A stretch of 14,440 nt of DNA from PBB1 sp031390425 (GCA_031390425.1 JANMTL010000056.1:1-14440), one strand, 5' to 3'; numbered from the stretch's first letter, positions 1 through 6,758 are shown. A program made the numbers and translations. Notes: a model not told the origin generated them from the sequence alone.

Positions 1-109
1 CGCGGCGGAGTCTTTGCGGGATGAGGCGCAAGGCGCGAAGTCGGGGTCGGGCTCTCTGCCCGCCCCCGGCTTCGGAACGAAGCCTTATTCCCGCAAAGAC
101 TCCGCTGCG
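1..109. repeat. Large inverted repeat at the contig edge
   Basis: Bases 5-21 (gcggagtctttgcggga) are the exact reverse complement of 89-105. The pairing extends to 1-3 with 107-109, with one mismatch at 4/106. Nested inside is a perfect 7-bp hairpin, 68-74 with 78-84, around a gaa loop. The element lies just downstream of the lipoprotein gene that reads toward it from the minus strand, so it could act as a transcript end, but there is no T-run. A contig that starts inside such an element suggests a multicopy repeat where assembly stopped. The full left boundary is not visible. Confidence 0.7.
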
Positions 110-136
110 CACGGCGCGGACTTGTTCAGCGTTGCC

Positions 137-769
137 CTAACGTCGGCTCGCCTGATCGAACGTCAGTCCGGGCAGGCCGCCTTTCGGTCCGCGATGCACG
201 ATGGGGCAGTTCAGAACAACCGCCGTGACGGCCAGCGTCACCGCGCCTTTGTCGGCGGCGTCGAGCACTTCTTCTTCGGACTTCAGCGTGCGTGGCGCCT
301 GGCCGGCGCGCCAGGTGACGGTGACCATCTGCCACAGCGGGCTGTAGGTGCTGAAGGTGTTGCCGTGGCCCATCGGCGACGGCGCTGAGGCGAATACGCT
401 CGACTGCGCATGATTGGTGACGGCGTAGACCTTGTCCACCGCCGACGGCTCACCGGGCCGCAGTGCGCGCGTGCCGTCGCTGCCGCCGCGCGGCAAGGTG
501 TGGGCGAGCCGGGGCGCGTAGTTGCTGTCCTTGGCACGGGCCACGTCGGCGTCCGACACATCGGTGGTGACGTACAGCACCTCCTCGCCGTCGAACCAGC
601 CCGTCAGCAGCGGCAGATGAGCCTTGGGCTCGGCGACCGGTGGTGGCGCGGTGGCGCAGGCGCCGAGCCACAGCGTCAGGCCGAGGCTGGCGGACAGCCG
701 AAGCGCGTTGTTTGCTGAGCGGAAGGCTCGGCTGGAAGCGGGGGTGTGGAAAGAGTGTGGGAAGCGCAT
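137..769 (-). CDS. Putative outer-membrane lipoprotein of unknown function
   Basis: A 210-residue protein with a long basic N-terminus, a hydrophobic stretch (about residues 25-37) and a lipobox LGAC with the lipidated cysteine at residue 38. This predicts export and lipid anchoring. A proline/alanine linker follows (39-50), then a single conserved-looking domain with the motifs GEEVLYVTTDVSD (61-73), YSPLWQMVTVTW (142-153) and a C-terminal VVLNCPIV (184-191). The pattern suggests an uncharacterised secreted family (I suspect a DUF7482-like fold, from memory and unverified). The ATG at 769 is preceded by AGGA (775-778, minus strand) at good spacing. The only other cysteine, C188, is in the NCPIV motif. 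No enzyme motif is recognisable. A doubtful small ORF lies 28 bases upstream on the same strand. Confidence 0.8.
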   Translation of the reverse strand: MRFPHSFHTPASSRAFRSANNALRLSASLGLTLWLGACATAPPPVAEPKAHLPLLTGWFDGEEVLYVTTDVSDADVARAKDSNYAPRLAHTLPRGGSDGTRALRPGEPSAVDKVYAVTNHAQSSVFASAPSPMGHGNTFSTYSPLWQMVTVTWRAGQAPRTLKSEEEVLDAADKGAVTLAVTAVVLNCPIVHRGPKGGLPGLTFDQASRR

Positions 770-797
770 GCGAGTCCTGCAAGAGAGGAGGGGGAGA

Positions 798-1076
798 TCA
801 GGCCAGGCCGCGTCCGCGCCGTTGTAGCGCCACCCTGGTGTGCGCGCGTTTGAAAGCCGCCGCGCCTGTCGCTTCGTCCTGCGAGGTCAGATGGGCATCC
901 AGACCGGTGTCGCAGGACTGCGCCAGACCCGCGTTGACTTCGAAGTTGAAAACCTCGAAGCGCGGCGCTTGGGCGGCTGGCACATCGGCCGCAGCCGACG
1001 CCAGGCGCAACGCGCACGCGGGCGCCCGGCGGGTGAGCGATTGTTTCGATGAGAAGTGTGAGGATAGAAAGCTCAT
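798..1076 (-). CDS. Doubtful small ORF, hypothetical protein
   Basis: A 92-codon reading frame on the minus strand that ends 28 bases before the lipoprotein gene, in the same direction. The C-terminal two thirds (from about AAQAPRFEVFNFEVNAG) has G/C-rich third positions like the neighbouring genes and a plausible amino-acid mix. The first ~25 codons are less convincing. The ATG at 1076 has no clear Shine-Dalgarno, and a GTG at 1139 would add 21 residues but also lacks one. No family is recognised. It may be a real small protein co-transcribed with the lipoprotein, or chance. 1077-1314 shows nothing else I can support. Confidence 0.3.
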   Translation of the reverse strand: MSFLSSHFSSKQSLTRRAPACALRLASAAADVPAAQAPRFEVFNFEVNAGLAQSCDTGLDAHLTSQDEATGAAAFKRAHTRVALQRRGRGLA

Positions 1077-1314
1077 GCGCGTCTGGGTCGATGGGCCGCC
1101 ACGATACTGAACCTGCAAGGCGTTGAGTCGTGCAAGCACGGCCGGTGCTTACAGCCGCTTCGGCAAGAATTGTGAGGTGCAGGTGCCTGGCGCCAGTCTG
1201 CGGCTGGGCATCATCGGTGGCGCGATCTTTTTCCGGTGAGGCCGTACAGCCGACGCGCGGGCGGAAGACGTGGCCCACAACTTGCGGAGCGTGGAAACCA
1301 CTCATTGAACGCCC

Positions 1315-2274
1315 ATGCACGCCACCTTTATCCAGGCCGCCGAACTTTGGCTGCCCACCGACGACCGATCGCTGCTTGAATTCTCGGACGGTGCGTTCGG
1401 TTCCGCGAAGCGATTCGCAGCCCTCAGCCGGTCGATGTGCTTCGGCCGTGGCGAGGGTCTGCCCGGACGGGCTTGGGACGACGGCCAACCGGTCCTGCTG
1501 CACGACTTCGTGGGCACCGGTTTCCGCCGCACCGATGCGGCGCGCGCCGCAGGCTTCACGTGTGCGGTTGCGCTGCCGTACTTCGTACGCGATGTGATCG
1601 GCGGGGTGCTGGTGCTGTTTTGCCGTCACGATCCGCTGCAGGCCAGTGCGTTGGAGTTGTGGCACCACAACGCACGAGTCACCTCCGACATGACGCTGGC
1701 AGACGGCGCCTACGGTTCGGGTGCGCAGGGCTTCGAGACGATCTCTCGCGACACCTATCTGCCACGCGGTGTCGGGTTGCCGGGGCTCGCCTGGCAGCGC
1801 GGTGAGGCGGTCTTCATCGAAGACCTGGCCTCGGCTTCCGGGCGCTTTCTGCGCTCCGAGGAAGCGGCTGAAGCGGGGCTGCAACGCGGCCTCGCGATTC
1901 CCGTGGGCTCGCGGCTCGACGACTGCCATGTGGTCACCTTTCTCGCCAGCGCCGGGCTGCCGTTGGCCCGCCGCATCGAGCGCTGGGTCGGCGACGCCGA
2001 CGGGGCGCAGTTGAGCCGCGACTTCGCGTTCAGCGAACTGCATGGGGGTCGCTCGACGGTGGCTGCCAAGCTGCCGATTTCGCCGAGCGTGAGCGGCTCG
2101 GTCGTATCGATCGCGAAGGCGTGGGTCGGCGGCGTGCCGGTCATCAGCGAGCAGCCAGCTACCGAAGAGGGCGCGCCGGCCGCTGCGGCTGCGGCCATCG
2201 GATCGAACGCGCTGATCGCGGTTCCGGTGGTCTGCGACGGCGTGGTCTCCGAAGTCGTCGTGCTGTATCTCTGA
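1315..2274 (+). CDS. Protein with two tandem GAF-like domains
   Basis: A 319-residue soluble protein with no signal peptide or membrane segment. Two similar halves each carry the GAF-type signature G-x-GLPG-x-AW, at residues 45-54 (GRGEGLPGRAW) and 152-160 (GVGLPGLAW). Each is followed by a short acidic strand (LLHDF, FIEDL) and a beta strand (CAVALPYF, GLAIPV). A third, weaker strand pair (ALIAVPVV, VSEVVVLYL) ends the protein. GAF domains bind small ligands or mediate signalling. No histidine kinase, GGDEF or HTH output domain is attached, so the partner is unknown. The frame is intact. The ATG at 1315 lacks an obvious Shine-Dalgarno. The gene is alone on its strand and is followed by a hairpin at 2340-2356. 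Confidence 0.8.
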   Translation: MHATFIQAAELWLPTDDRSLLEFSDGAFGSAKRFAALSRSMCFGRGEGLPGRAWDDGQPVLLHDFVGTGFRRTDAARAAGFTCAVALPYFVRDVIGGVLVLFCRHDPLQASALELWHHNARVTSDMTLADGAYGSGAQGFETISRDTYLPRGVGLPGLAWQRGEAVFIEDLASASGRFLRSEEAAEAGLQRGLAIPVGSRLDDCHVVTFLASAGLPLARRIERWVGDADGAQLSRDFAFSELHGGRSTVAAKLPISPSVSGSVVSIAKAWVGGVPVISEQPATEEGAPAAAAAAIGSNALIAVPVVCDGVVSEVVVLYL

Positions 2275-2339
2275 ACTTCGGCACCGCCGCCGGCCTTTGC
2301 GCGATGAGCGGGCGGGCGCCGCCTCCTTGAAAACAGGGC

Positions 2340-2360
2340 GGCACCGCGTCGGTGCCTTTG
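2340..2360 (+). terminator. Weak intrinsic terminator after the GAF gene
   Basis: A perfect 7-bp stem, ggcaccg (2340-2346) and cggtgcc (2350-2356), with a cgt loop, followed directly by tttg. It lies 65 bases after the GAF gene stop. The T-tract is only three bases long, so termination strength is uncertain. Confidence 0.45.
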
Positions 2361-2370
2361 CGGTCGGCAG

Positions 2371-2426
2371 AGGATCAGACGCTGACCCGGTGAAACCGAT
2401 TTCTCGGTTTCACCGGGTCAGTGATC
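2371..2426. repeat. Perfect 18-bp hairpin between convergent genes
   Basis: Left arm 2382-2399 (ctgacccggtgaaaccga) and right arm 2404-2421 pair perfectly around a four-base loop, tttc. Outer pairs gatca (2373-2377) and tgatc (2421-2425) partly extend it past a bulge. The right arm contains the TGA stop (2418-2420) of the minus-strand exported-protein gene. It may be a bidirectional transcript end for the two convergent genes, although no U-tract follows on either strand, or a dispersed REP-like palindrome. Confidence 0.6.
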
Positions 2427-2861
2427 CCGCCCATGCCCATGCCCGCGACCGCGGCCGCGGTCATCGTCCCGGTCATGTCGATCGTCGCGCCACTTGTCCT
2501 TGCCGCGTTTGCGACCTCGATCCCAGCCCGGATGCTCGCGCTCATAGCGTTCGCGCACCCACTGGTCCTGCACGAAATACACCGGCTGACCGCATGCGTT
2601 GTAGCGACCGCAGTAGCGACGCCAGTCGTGCTGGTGCACCGTCGGCACGTAGAGGTAGATCGGCCGACGTTCATAAATGATCGGCGGCGGGGCAATGATC
2701 ACCGGCTGCGCATAGACCAGCGCCGGGCGGGGCAGGTCACCGATGTCGATGCGGCCGTACACACCGGGCTGGTTGATACCGATCGAGACCCCGACGCGGG
2801 TCTCTGCCGCGACCTGGCCGATGGCTGATGCAGCCAGCAGCAGAGCGATGATTTTCTTCAA
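2418..2861 (-). CDS. Small exported protein with basic/acidic His-Asp-Arg-rich tail
   Basis: The preferred start is the TTG at 2861: a GGAGA Shine-Dalgarno (2867-2871) sits five bases upstream, and the protein then begins MKKIIALLLAASAIGQVAAE, a textbook signal peptide (cleavage near residue 19). The alternative TTG at 2873 overlaps that Shine-Dalgarno and would spoil it. The mature part has a proline- and tyrosine-rich stretch (QPVIIAPPPIIYERRPIYLY), a middle segment with two cysteines six residues apart (YCGRYNAC), and a C-terminal ~35 residues made almost only of R, D, G, H and K. Such proteins are common and uncharacterised in Burkholderiales. Periplasmic location is predicted and function is unknown. 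The stop codon lies inside a perfect hairpin. Confidence 0.8.
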   Translation of the reverse strand: MKKIIALLLAASAIGQVAAETRVGVSIGINQPGVYGRIDIGDLPRPALVYAQPVIIAPPPIIYERRPIYLYVPTVHQHDWRRYCGRYNACGQPVYFVQDQWVRERYEREHPGWDRGRKRGKDKWRDDRHDRDDDRGRGRGHGHGRDH

Positions 2862-2992
2862 GTCAATCTCCAAAAGAATGTGCGTGCAGACACAACGTCT
2901 CTCGATCTCATCGTGGTGACAAGCGCCCGAGATGCAGCACCGGATTTACCTTTGCTTACGCGTAGATCGCACCCTCGCAGGAGCCTCACGCA

Positions 2993-3019
2993 GATCACAT
3001 GACGATCACAAAAATGTGA
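2993..3019. promoter_or_regulatory. Candidate operator upstream of the DUF4148 pair
   Basis: The direct repeat gatcaca occurs at 2993-2999 and 3004-3010, 11 bases apart (one helical turn). The second copy forms the inverted repeat tcaca-aaaa-tgtga (3006-3019). It lies in the 276-base gap between the divergent exported-protein gene and the first DUF4148 gene. This is consistent with a regulator site. The rest of the gap holds no gene and no promoter I can assign with confidence. Confidence 0.3.
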
Positions 3020-3137
3020 CCGAAATGGGTTGTGGAAACGGGTAATGGTTTGCGCCCAACCGCTGACCTATGCAGGACAGAAACGCACAACACGCTGTCA
3101 CTTCTGCACCTTTCCAACATCCCCACAAGGAACCATC

Positions 3138-3551
3138 ATGACCAAGCTCAACGCACTCCTCCTGGCCACCGTCTCGGTGTTTGCTTCTGCATCGGCTTAC
3201 GCCGCCGAGTCCGCTTCAGGATTGACCCGCGCCGAAGTCACCGCCGAGTATCAACGCGCCCGCGCTGCCGGCGAACTGCCGATCACGGGCTACGAAACCA
3301 GCTACACGTTAAAAGCCCGCGCACCGGCCACGCTGACCCGCGCCGACGTTCAGGCCGAGTTCGTGCGCGCCAGTCAAGCGGGTGAACTGCGCAGCGTCAA
3401 CGGGTACGCCAGTGCGGCCGACGCGCCCACGGTGTCGTCGCTCACCCGCGCCGAGGTCCGTAACGAATACGTGCGGGCACGCAGCACCGGCGAACTGGCC
3501 GAAGCCAACATCGATTTCGGCTCGCCGCAGCATCTGCGCGCGCTCCGCTGA
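3138..3551 (+). CDS. DUF4148 exported repeat protein (copy 1)
   Basis: 137 residues starting at the ATG at 3138, chosen because aagg (3127-3130) precedes it and the protein then begins with a clean signal peptide (MTKLNALLLATVSVFASASAYA, cleavage near 22-23). The longer frame from 3030 has no such support. The mature protein consists mainly of three copies of a ~19-residue unit LTRAEV-x-AEY-x-RAR-x-AGEL at about residues 29-47, 66-84 and 102-120, ending DFGSPQHLRALR. DUF4148 proteins are small periplasmic proteins common in Burkholderiales, with no established function. It is followed 43 bases later by a paralogue with the same layout. Confidence 0.9.
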   Translation: MTKLNALLLATVSVFASASAYAAESASGLTRAEVTAEYQRARAAGELPITGYETSYTLKARAPATLTRADVQAEFVRASQAGELRSVNGYASAADAPTVSSLTRAEVRNEYVRARSTGELAEANIDFGSPQHLRALR

Positions 3552-3594
3552 TCGACCAACCCGCCTATCGAACGACACGTTTCAAGGAATCATC

Positions 3595-4011
3595 ATGTAC
3601 AAGTTAAATGCCATCGTTTTGACCTCCCTGTCCCTGTTCGCAGCCACCTCGGCGCTGGCCCAGACCGGGCCTTCGACTCTGACCCGTGCCGCGGTCATCG
3701 CGGAATACCAACGCGCCCAACTCGCCGGCGAACTGCGCCACAACGAAGCCGATGTCAGCCAGATCAGCGTCGCAGCGCCGCAGGTTTCGCTGACCCGTGC
3801 CGAAGTTCAGGCCGAGTACCTTCGCGCCAAGCAGGCGGGCGAGTTGCGGCTGGTCGACTACCCCGATCTGGGCACGAGCACTGCATCCGTCAAATCCAGC
3901 TTGACCCGCGCCGTGGTTCGCAATGAGGTCCAGCGCGCTCGCGCCACCGGCGAACTGGCCGAAGCCCACAACGACTTCGGCTCGCCGCACCACCGCCGTG
4001 CCTATCGGTGA
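3595..4011 (+). CDS. DUF4148 exported repeat protein (copy 2)
   Basis: 138 residues from the ATG at 3595, with an aagga Shine-Dalgarno (3584-3588) and a signal peptide ending ALAQ near residue 22. It has the same layout as the preceding gene: three LTRAEV-x-AEY-x-RA-x-x-AGEL units at about 29-47, 66-84 and 103-121, and the tail DFGSPHHRRAYR. Even the context around the start (aagga-atcatcatg) resembles copy 1, so this is a tandem gene duplication. It is probably co-transcribed with copy 1. Periplasmic location is predicted and the role is unknown. A 6-bp hairpin (4042-4056) follows without a T-run. Confidence 0.9.
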   Translation: MYKLNAIVLTSLSLFAATSALAQTGPSTLTRAAVIAEYQRAQLAGELRHNEADVSQISVAAPQVSLTRAEVQAEYLRAKQAGELRLVDYPDLGTSTASVKSSLTRAVVRNEVQRARATGELAEAHNDFGSPHHRRAYR

Positions 4012-4041
4012 TGCTCATCTGAAATCCGAGTAAGCAAGCGC

Positions 4042-4056
4042 GGAACGCTTCGTTCC
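4042..4056 (+). other. Short hairpin between DUF4148 copy 2 and sbp
   Basis: A perfect 6-bp stem, ggaacg-ctt-cgttcc, in the 100-base gap before sbp. It lacks a T-tract, so it is at best a weak transcript end or pause site. Confidence 0.3.
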
Positions 4057-4111
4057 CGGGTTCGAGGTGGCTGCCTAGCATGGCACTTCACTCTCATTCG
4101 GGACCCGCGTC

Positions 4112-5521
4112 ATGCCTGCTTTCTCGCCTGTTGCTGTATCGATCCATCGACTGATTCGCTGCTCGCTGTTGGCAGTTGCCGTCGGTGCAACCGCCTTCGG
4201 CGCCGCCGCCAAGGACATCGTCTTGCTCAACGTGTCGTACGACCCGACGCGCGAGCTGTACGCCGAATACAACGCGGCATTTGCCAAGCACTGGAAGGCC
4301 AAAACCGGCGACACCGTCAGCGTCAAGCAATCACACGGCGGCTCGGGCAAGCAGGCGCGATCGGTCATCGACGGCATCGACTCCGACGTGGTGACCTTGG
4401 CGCTGGCCTACGACATCGACGAGATCGCGCAGCGCGCCAAGCTGTTGCCCGCCGATTGGCAAAAGCGCTTGCAGCACAACAGCGCGCCGTACACCTCGAC
4501 CTACATTTTCCTGGTGCGCAAGGGCAACCCGAAGGGCATCCAGAACTGGGACGATTTGGTCAAGCCCGGTGTCTCGGTGATCACGGCCAACCCGAAAACC
4601 TCAGGCGGCGCGCGCTGGGGCTACTTGGCGGCGTATGGCTTTGCGCTGAAGCAACCCGGCGGCAGCGACGCCAAGGCGCGCGAGTTCGTCGGCAAGCTGT
4701 TCGCCAACGTGCCGGTTCTCGACTCGGGCGCGCGCGGCTCCACCGTCACCTTCGCCGAGCGCGGCATCGGCGACGTGTTGCTGTCGTGGGAAAACGAAGC
4801 CCACCTCGCGTTGAAGGAATTCGGCACTGACAAGCTCGACATCGTCTACCCGCCGATCAGCATCTTGGCCGAGCCGCCGGTGGCGGTGGTGGACAAGGTG
4901 GTGGACAAAAAGGGCACGCGAGCGGTAGCGCAGGCGTATCTGGAGTACCTGTACTCGCCCGACGGCCAGGACATCGCAGGCAAACATTTCTACCGGCCTA
5001 CCGATCCGAAGGCACAGGCCAAGTACGACAAGCAGTTCCCGAAGCTGAAGCTGTTCACCATCGACGAGGCGTTCGGCGGCTGGGCGAAGGCGCAGAAGAC
5101 GCACGTCGCCGACGCGCTTCAAGTTGTCGGCTTCGAGCAGCAGGCGTTCGACGATCGGCAGCACGGCCGCACCAGGCGGCGTCAGCCCGGTCAGACGCTT
5201 GCCGGCGCGCACGAAGATGTCGATGCCGAGCTCGTCTTCCAGCTCGCGGATTTGTCGGCTGATGCCGGGCTGCGAGGTGTGCAGCACGTTGGCCACGTCG
5301 GTCAGGTTGAATCCGCAGCGGATCGCTTCGCGGACGGCTCGCAGTTGCTGAAAATTCATGAGTCGTCGCCGCGACGCGGGGCGTGGCGACAGGTGGTTTC
5401 GGCAGATGCCGCGACGCCGATTCTCACGAAGCCCGGTCCGGACCACAACAACGCGATGCTTCTTAGCTTTGTCGAAAAAGAGATATCGGCAAGGACGATT
5501 CCGCAGCCGATGGAGCGATGA
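4112..5521 (+). CDS. sbp: Periplasmic sulfate-binding protein Sbp with chimeric C-terminus
   Basis: Residues 1-334 are a typical sulfate/thiosulfate ABC-transporter binding protein. It has a signal peptide (1-33, cleavage AAA-KD), then mature KDIVLLNVSYDPTREL, the anion-binding QSHGGSGKQARSVIDG segment (about 72-87), DVVTLALAYDIDEIA, TANPKTSGGARWGYLAAYG, and the late motif LFTIDEAFGGWAKAQKTHVAD. It would capture periplasmic sulfate for a CysTWA permease, but no cysT, cysW or cysA is present here. The family normally ends about ten residues after THVAD. Here, after base 5113, the frame runs through the antisense of a CysB-like gene and adds ~135 unrelated residues before the stop at 5521. That tail should be treated as artefactual or rearrangement-derived, not as a real domain. 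The ATG at 4112 has a ggga (4100-4103) upstream. Confidence 0.85.
   Translation: MPAFSPVAVSIHRLIRCSLLAVAVGATAFGAAAKDIVLLNVSYDPTRELYAEYNAAFAKHWKAKTGDTVSVKQSHGGSGKQARSVIDGIDSDVVTLALAYDIDEIAQRAKLLPADWQKRLQHNSAPYTSTYIFLVRKGNPKGIQNWDDLVKPGVSVITANPKTSGGARWGYLAAYGFALKQPGGSDAKAREFVGKLFANVPVLDSGARGSTVTFAERGIGDVLLSWENEAHLALKEFGTDKLDIVYPPISILAEPPVAVVDKVVDKKGTRAVAQAYLEYLYSPDGQDIAGKHFYRPTDPKAQAKYDKQFPKLKLFTIDEAFGGWAKAQKTHVADALQVVGFEQQAFDDRQHGRTRRRQPGQTLAGAHEDVDAELVFQLADLSADAGLRGVQHVGHVGQVESAADRFADGSQLLKIHESSPRRGAWRQVVSADAATPILTKPGPDHNNAMLLSFVEKEISARTIPQPMER
5105..5359 (-). pseudogene. cysB: Truncated CysB-family LysR regulator (N-terminal 85 residues)
   Basis: The ATG at 5359 begins MNFQQLRAVREAIRCGFNLT, followed by a winged helix-turn-helix with TSQPGISRQIRELEDELGI (29-47), FVRAGKRLTGLTPPG (49-63) and the linker helix ending EADNLKRVGD (76-85). 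This matches the start of CysB/Cbl regulators of sulfur assimilation, which are normally ~310-325 residues. After V83-G84-D85 the frame enters the antisense of sbp and the whole effector-binding domain is missing. CysB activates sulfate-uptake genes, so the functional link to sbp is real even though this head-on fusion is not a normal gene order. About 194 bases separate its start from the VIT gene upstream on the same strand. That gap would hold its promoter, but I cannot assign elements. Confidence 0.85.
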
Positions 5522-5553
5522 CAGCCGTGGCGATCAGAGCCCGTCCCGCAACT

Positions 5554-6255
5554 TCAGGGCGTGATCGAAAACAGCGACCCGACCACGCTGGTCAGCCCCA
5601 TCGCCAGCAGGCCCCACAGTGCGACCCGGCCCACGCTGCGCGCCACGTCGGCGCCACCGGCGCGTGCCGCGAGGCCACCGAGCAGCCCCAGGCTCAGCGT
5701 GGCGCTGACCCAAATCACCGGCACCAACATCCCGGGCGGTACCAGCAGGCACACCCCCAGCGGCAGCAGCGCACCGACCGCGAAGCTCGCTGCCGACGCC
5801 GCCGCCGCCTGCAGCGGCCGGGCGCTCAGGGCTTCGGAGATGCCGAGCTCGTCGCGCGCATGGGCCGCCAGCGCATCGTGCGCCATCAGTTGCTGTGCCA
5901 CCTGGCGCGCGAGACCGCTCTCGACACCTCGGCTCTGGTAAATGGCGCTGAGCTCGCGCAACTCGCCACCCGCATCGGTGTTGAGCTCGGCTTGCTCGCG
6001 GGCCAGATCGGCGGTTTCGGTGTCGGCCTGTGTGTGCACCGACACGTACTCGCCCGCTGCCATCGACATGGCGCCGGCCACCAGCGCGGCAACGCCTGCC
6101 ACCAGCATGCCCTGGCGATCGCTGCCGGCTGCCGCCACGCCGAGCAGCAGACTGGCGGTCGAGACGATGCCGTCGTTCGCTCCCAGCACCGTCGCGCGCA
6201 GCCAGCCGATGCGGTCGCTTCGGTGACGTTCCCGGTGGTCGCGACGTGGTCTCAT
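5554..6255 (-). CDS. VIT1/CCC1 family metal (Fe/Mn) transporter
   Basis: 233 residues with the VIT family layout: an N-terminal basic/histidine stretch, RIGWLRATVLGANDGIVSTASL (15-36) entering the first membrane helix, a second helix with AGAMSMAAGEYVSVHTQ (60-76), a charged cytoplasmic middle (77-145, rich in E, D and R), and three hydrophobic C-terminal segments (about 150-172, 176-197, 208-230). The family moves Fe2+ or Mn2+ across membranes, and the GANDG and SMAAGEY motifs are its hallmarks. I prefer the ATG at 6255. A TTG at 6264 would overlap the folA stop as TTGA and add three residues. The tight spacing to folA (five bases) implies translational coupling in one operon. There is no ferritin-like domain, unlike MbfA. 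Confidence 0.88.
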   Translation of the reverse strand: MRPRRDHRERHRSDRIGWLRATVLGANDGIVSTASLLLGVAAAGSDRQGMLVAGVAALVAGAMSMAAGEYVSVHTQADTETADLAREQAELNTDAGGELRELSAIYQSRGVESGLARQVAQQLMAHDALAAHARDELGISEALSARPLQAAAASAASFAVGALLPLGVCLLVPPGMLVPVIWVSATLSLGLLGGLAARAGGADVARSVGRVALWGLLAMGLTSVVGSLFSITP

Positions 6256-6260
6256 GGAGG

Positions 6261-6758
6261 TCAACGCGGCGTCTTGCGCCGGTAGTTCACGTAGCGGTAC
6301 GCGAGGCCCTGCGGCGTTTGGTTCGATTCGCTCGACACCTCGATGAACTCATCGCGCGGCCAGTCGGGAAAGTACGCGTCGGCGGCGAAATCGGCATCGA
6401 TCTCGGTCAGCAGCAATTCGTCGGCGTGCGGCAGTGCCAGCGCATAGATTTCGGCGCCGCCGATCACGCAGACCCGCTCGACATCGCCGGCCAGCGCCAA
6501 CGCGGCTTCGAAGCTGGCGGCGCGTTGGGCCCCGTCAGCCGACCACTGGGCGTTGCGCGTGACGACGATGTTGCGCCGCCCCGGCAGCGGCCGGCCGATC
6601 GAGTCCCAGGTCTTGCGACCCATCACGATCGGGTGCCCGAGCGTAAGGCGCTTGAAGCGCGGCAAATCGCCGGGCAGGTGCACCAGCAACTGGTTGTCCT
6701 TTCCCAGGGCGCCCTGATGCGCGATGGCGGCGATCACGCTGATGGTGGGGCAAGTCAT
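6261..6758 (-). CDS. folA: Dihydrofolate reductase
   Basis: 165 residues, normal family length. It reduces dihydrofolate to tetrahydrofolate with NADPH in the cytoplasm. Visible motifs are ISVIAAIA (6-13), the Met20-type loop and LPGDL with the catalytic acid D31, the NADPH-binding GRKTWDSIGRPLPGR (47-61) with IVVTR (64-68), and VIGGAEIY (98-105). In the loop, the usual Pro-Trp of the x-PW-x-LP pattern is replaced by Leu-Val (QLLVHLP, 23-29). The loss of the tryptophan corresponding to E. coli Trp22 is worth noting. The ATG at 6758 has no obvious Shine-Dalgarno. thyA, often upstream, is not present. A VIT transporter gene follows five bases later. Confidence 0.95.
   Translation of the reverse strand: MTCPTISVIAAIAHQGALGKDNQLLVHLPGDLPRFKRLTLGHPIVMGRKTWDSIGRPLPGRRNIVVTRNAQWSADGAQRAASFEAALALAGDVERVCVIGGAEIYALALPHADELLLTEIDADFAADAYFPDWPRDEFIEVSSESNQTPQGLAYRYVNYRRKTPR

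Noticed and set aside
676..2043. 455-codon open frame on the minus strand
   Set aside because: It is antisense to the GAF gene and overlaps the lipoprotein gene; its composition (R, Q, A-rich, no motifs) is typical of a GC-rich shadow frame.
2282..2430. The intergenic hairpins as a CRISPR array or riboswitch
   Set aside because: There is no regular repeat-spacer spacing and no conserved aptamer-like sequence; two independent simple hairpins explain it.
4601..5446. 281-codon minus-strand ORF read as a full-length LysR regulator
   Set aside because: Only the 85 residues from 5359 to 5105 are LysR-like; the rest is antisense of sbp, so it is a truncated gene and not a complete regulator.
5114..5521. 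The ~135-residue C-terminal extension of Sbp as a novel domain
   Set aside because: It is the antisense of the CysB-like N-terminus plus its upstream region, with no motif of its own.
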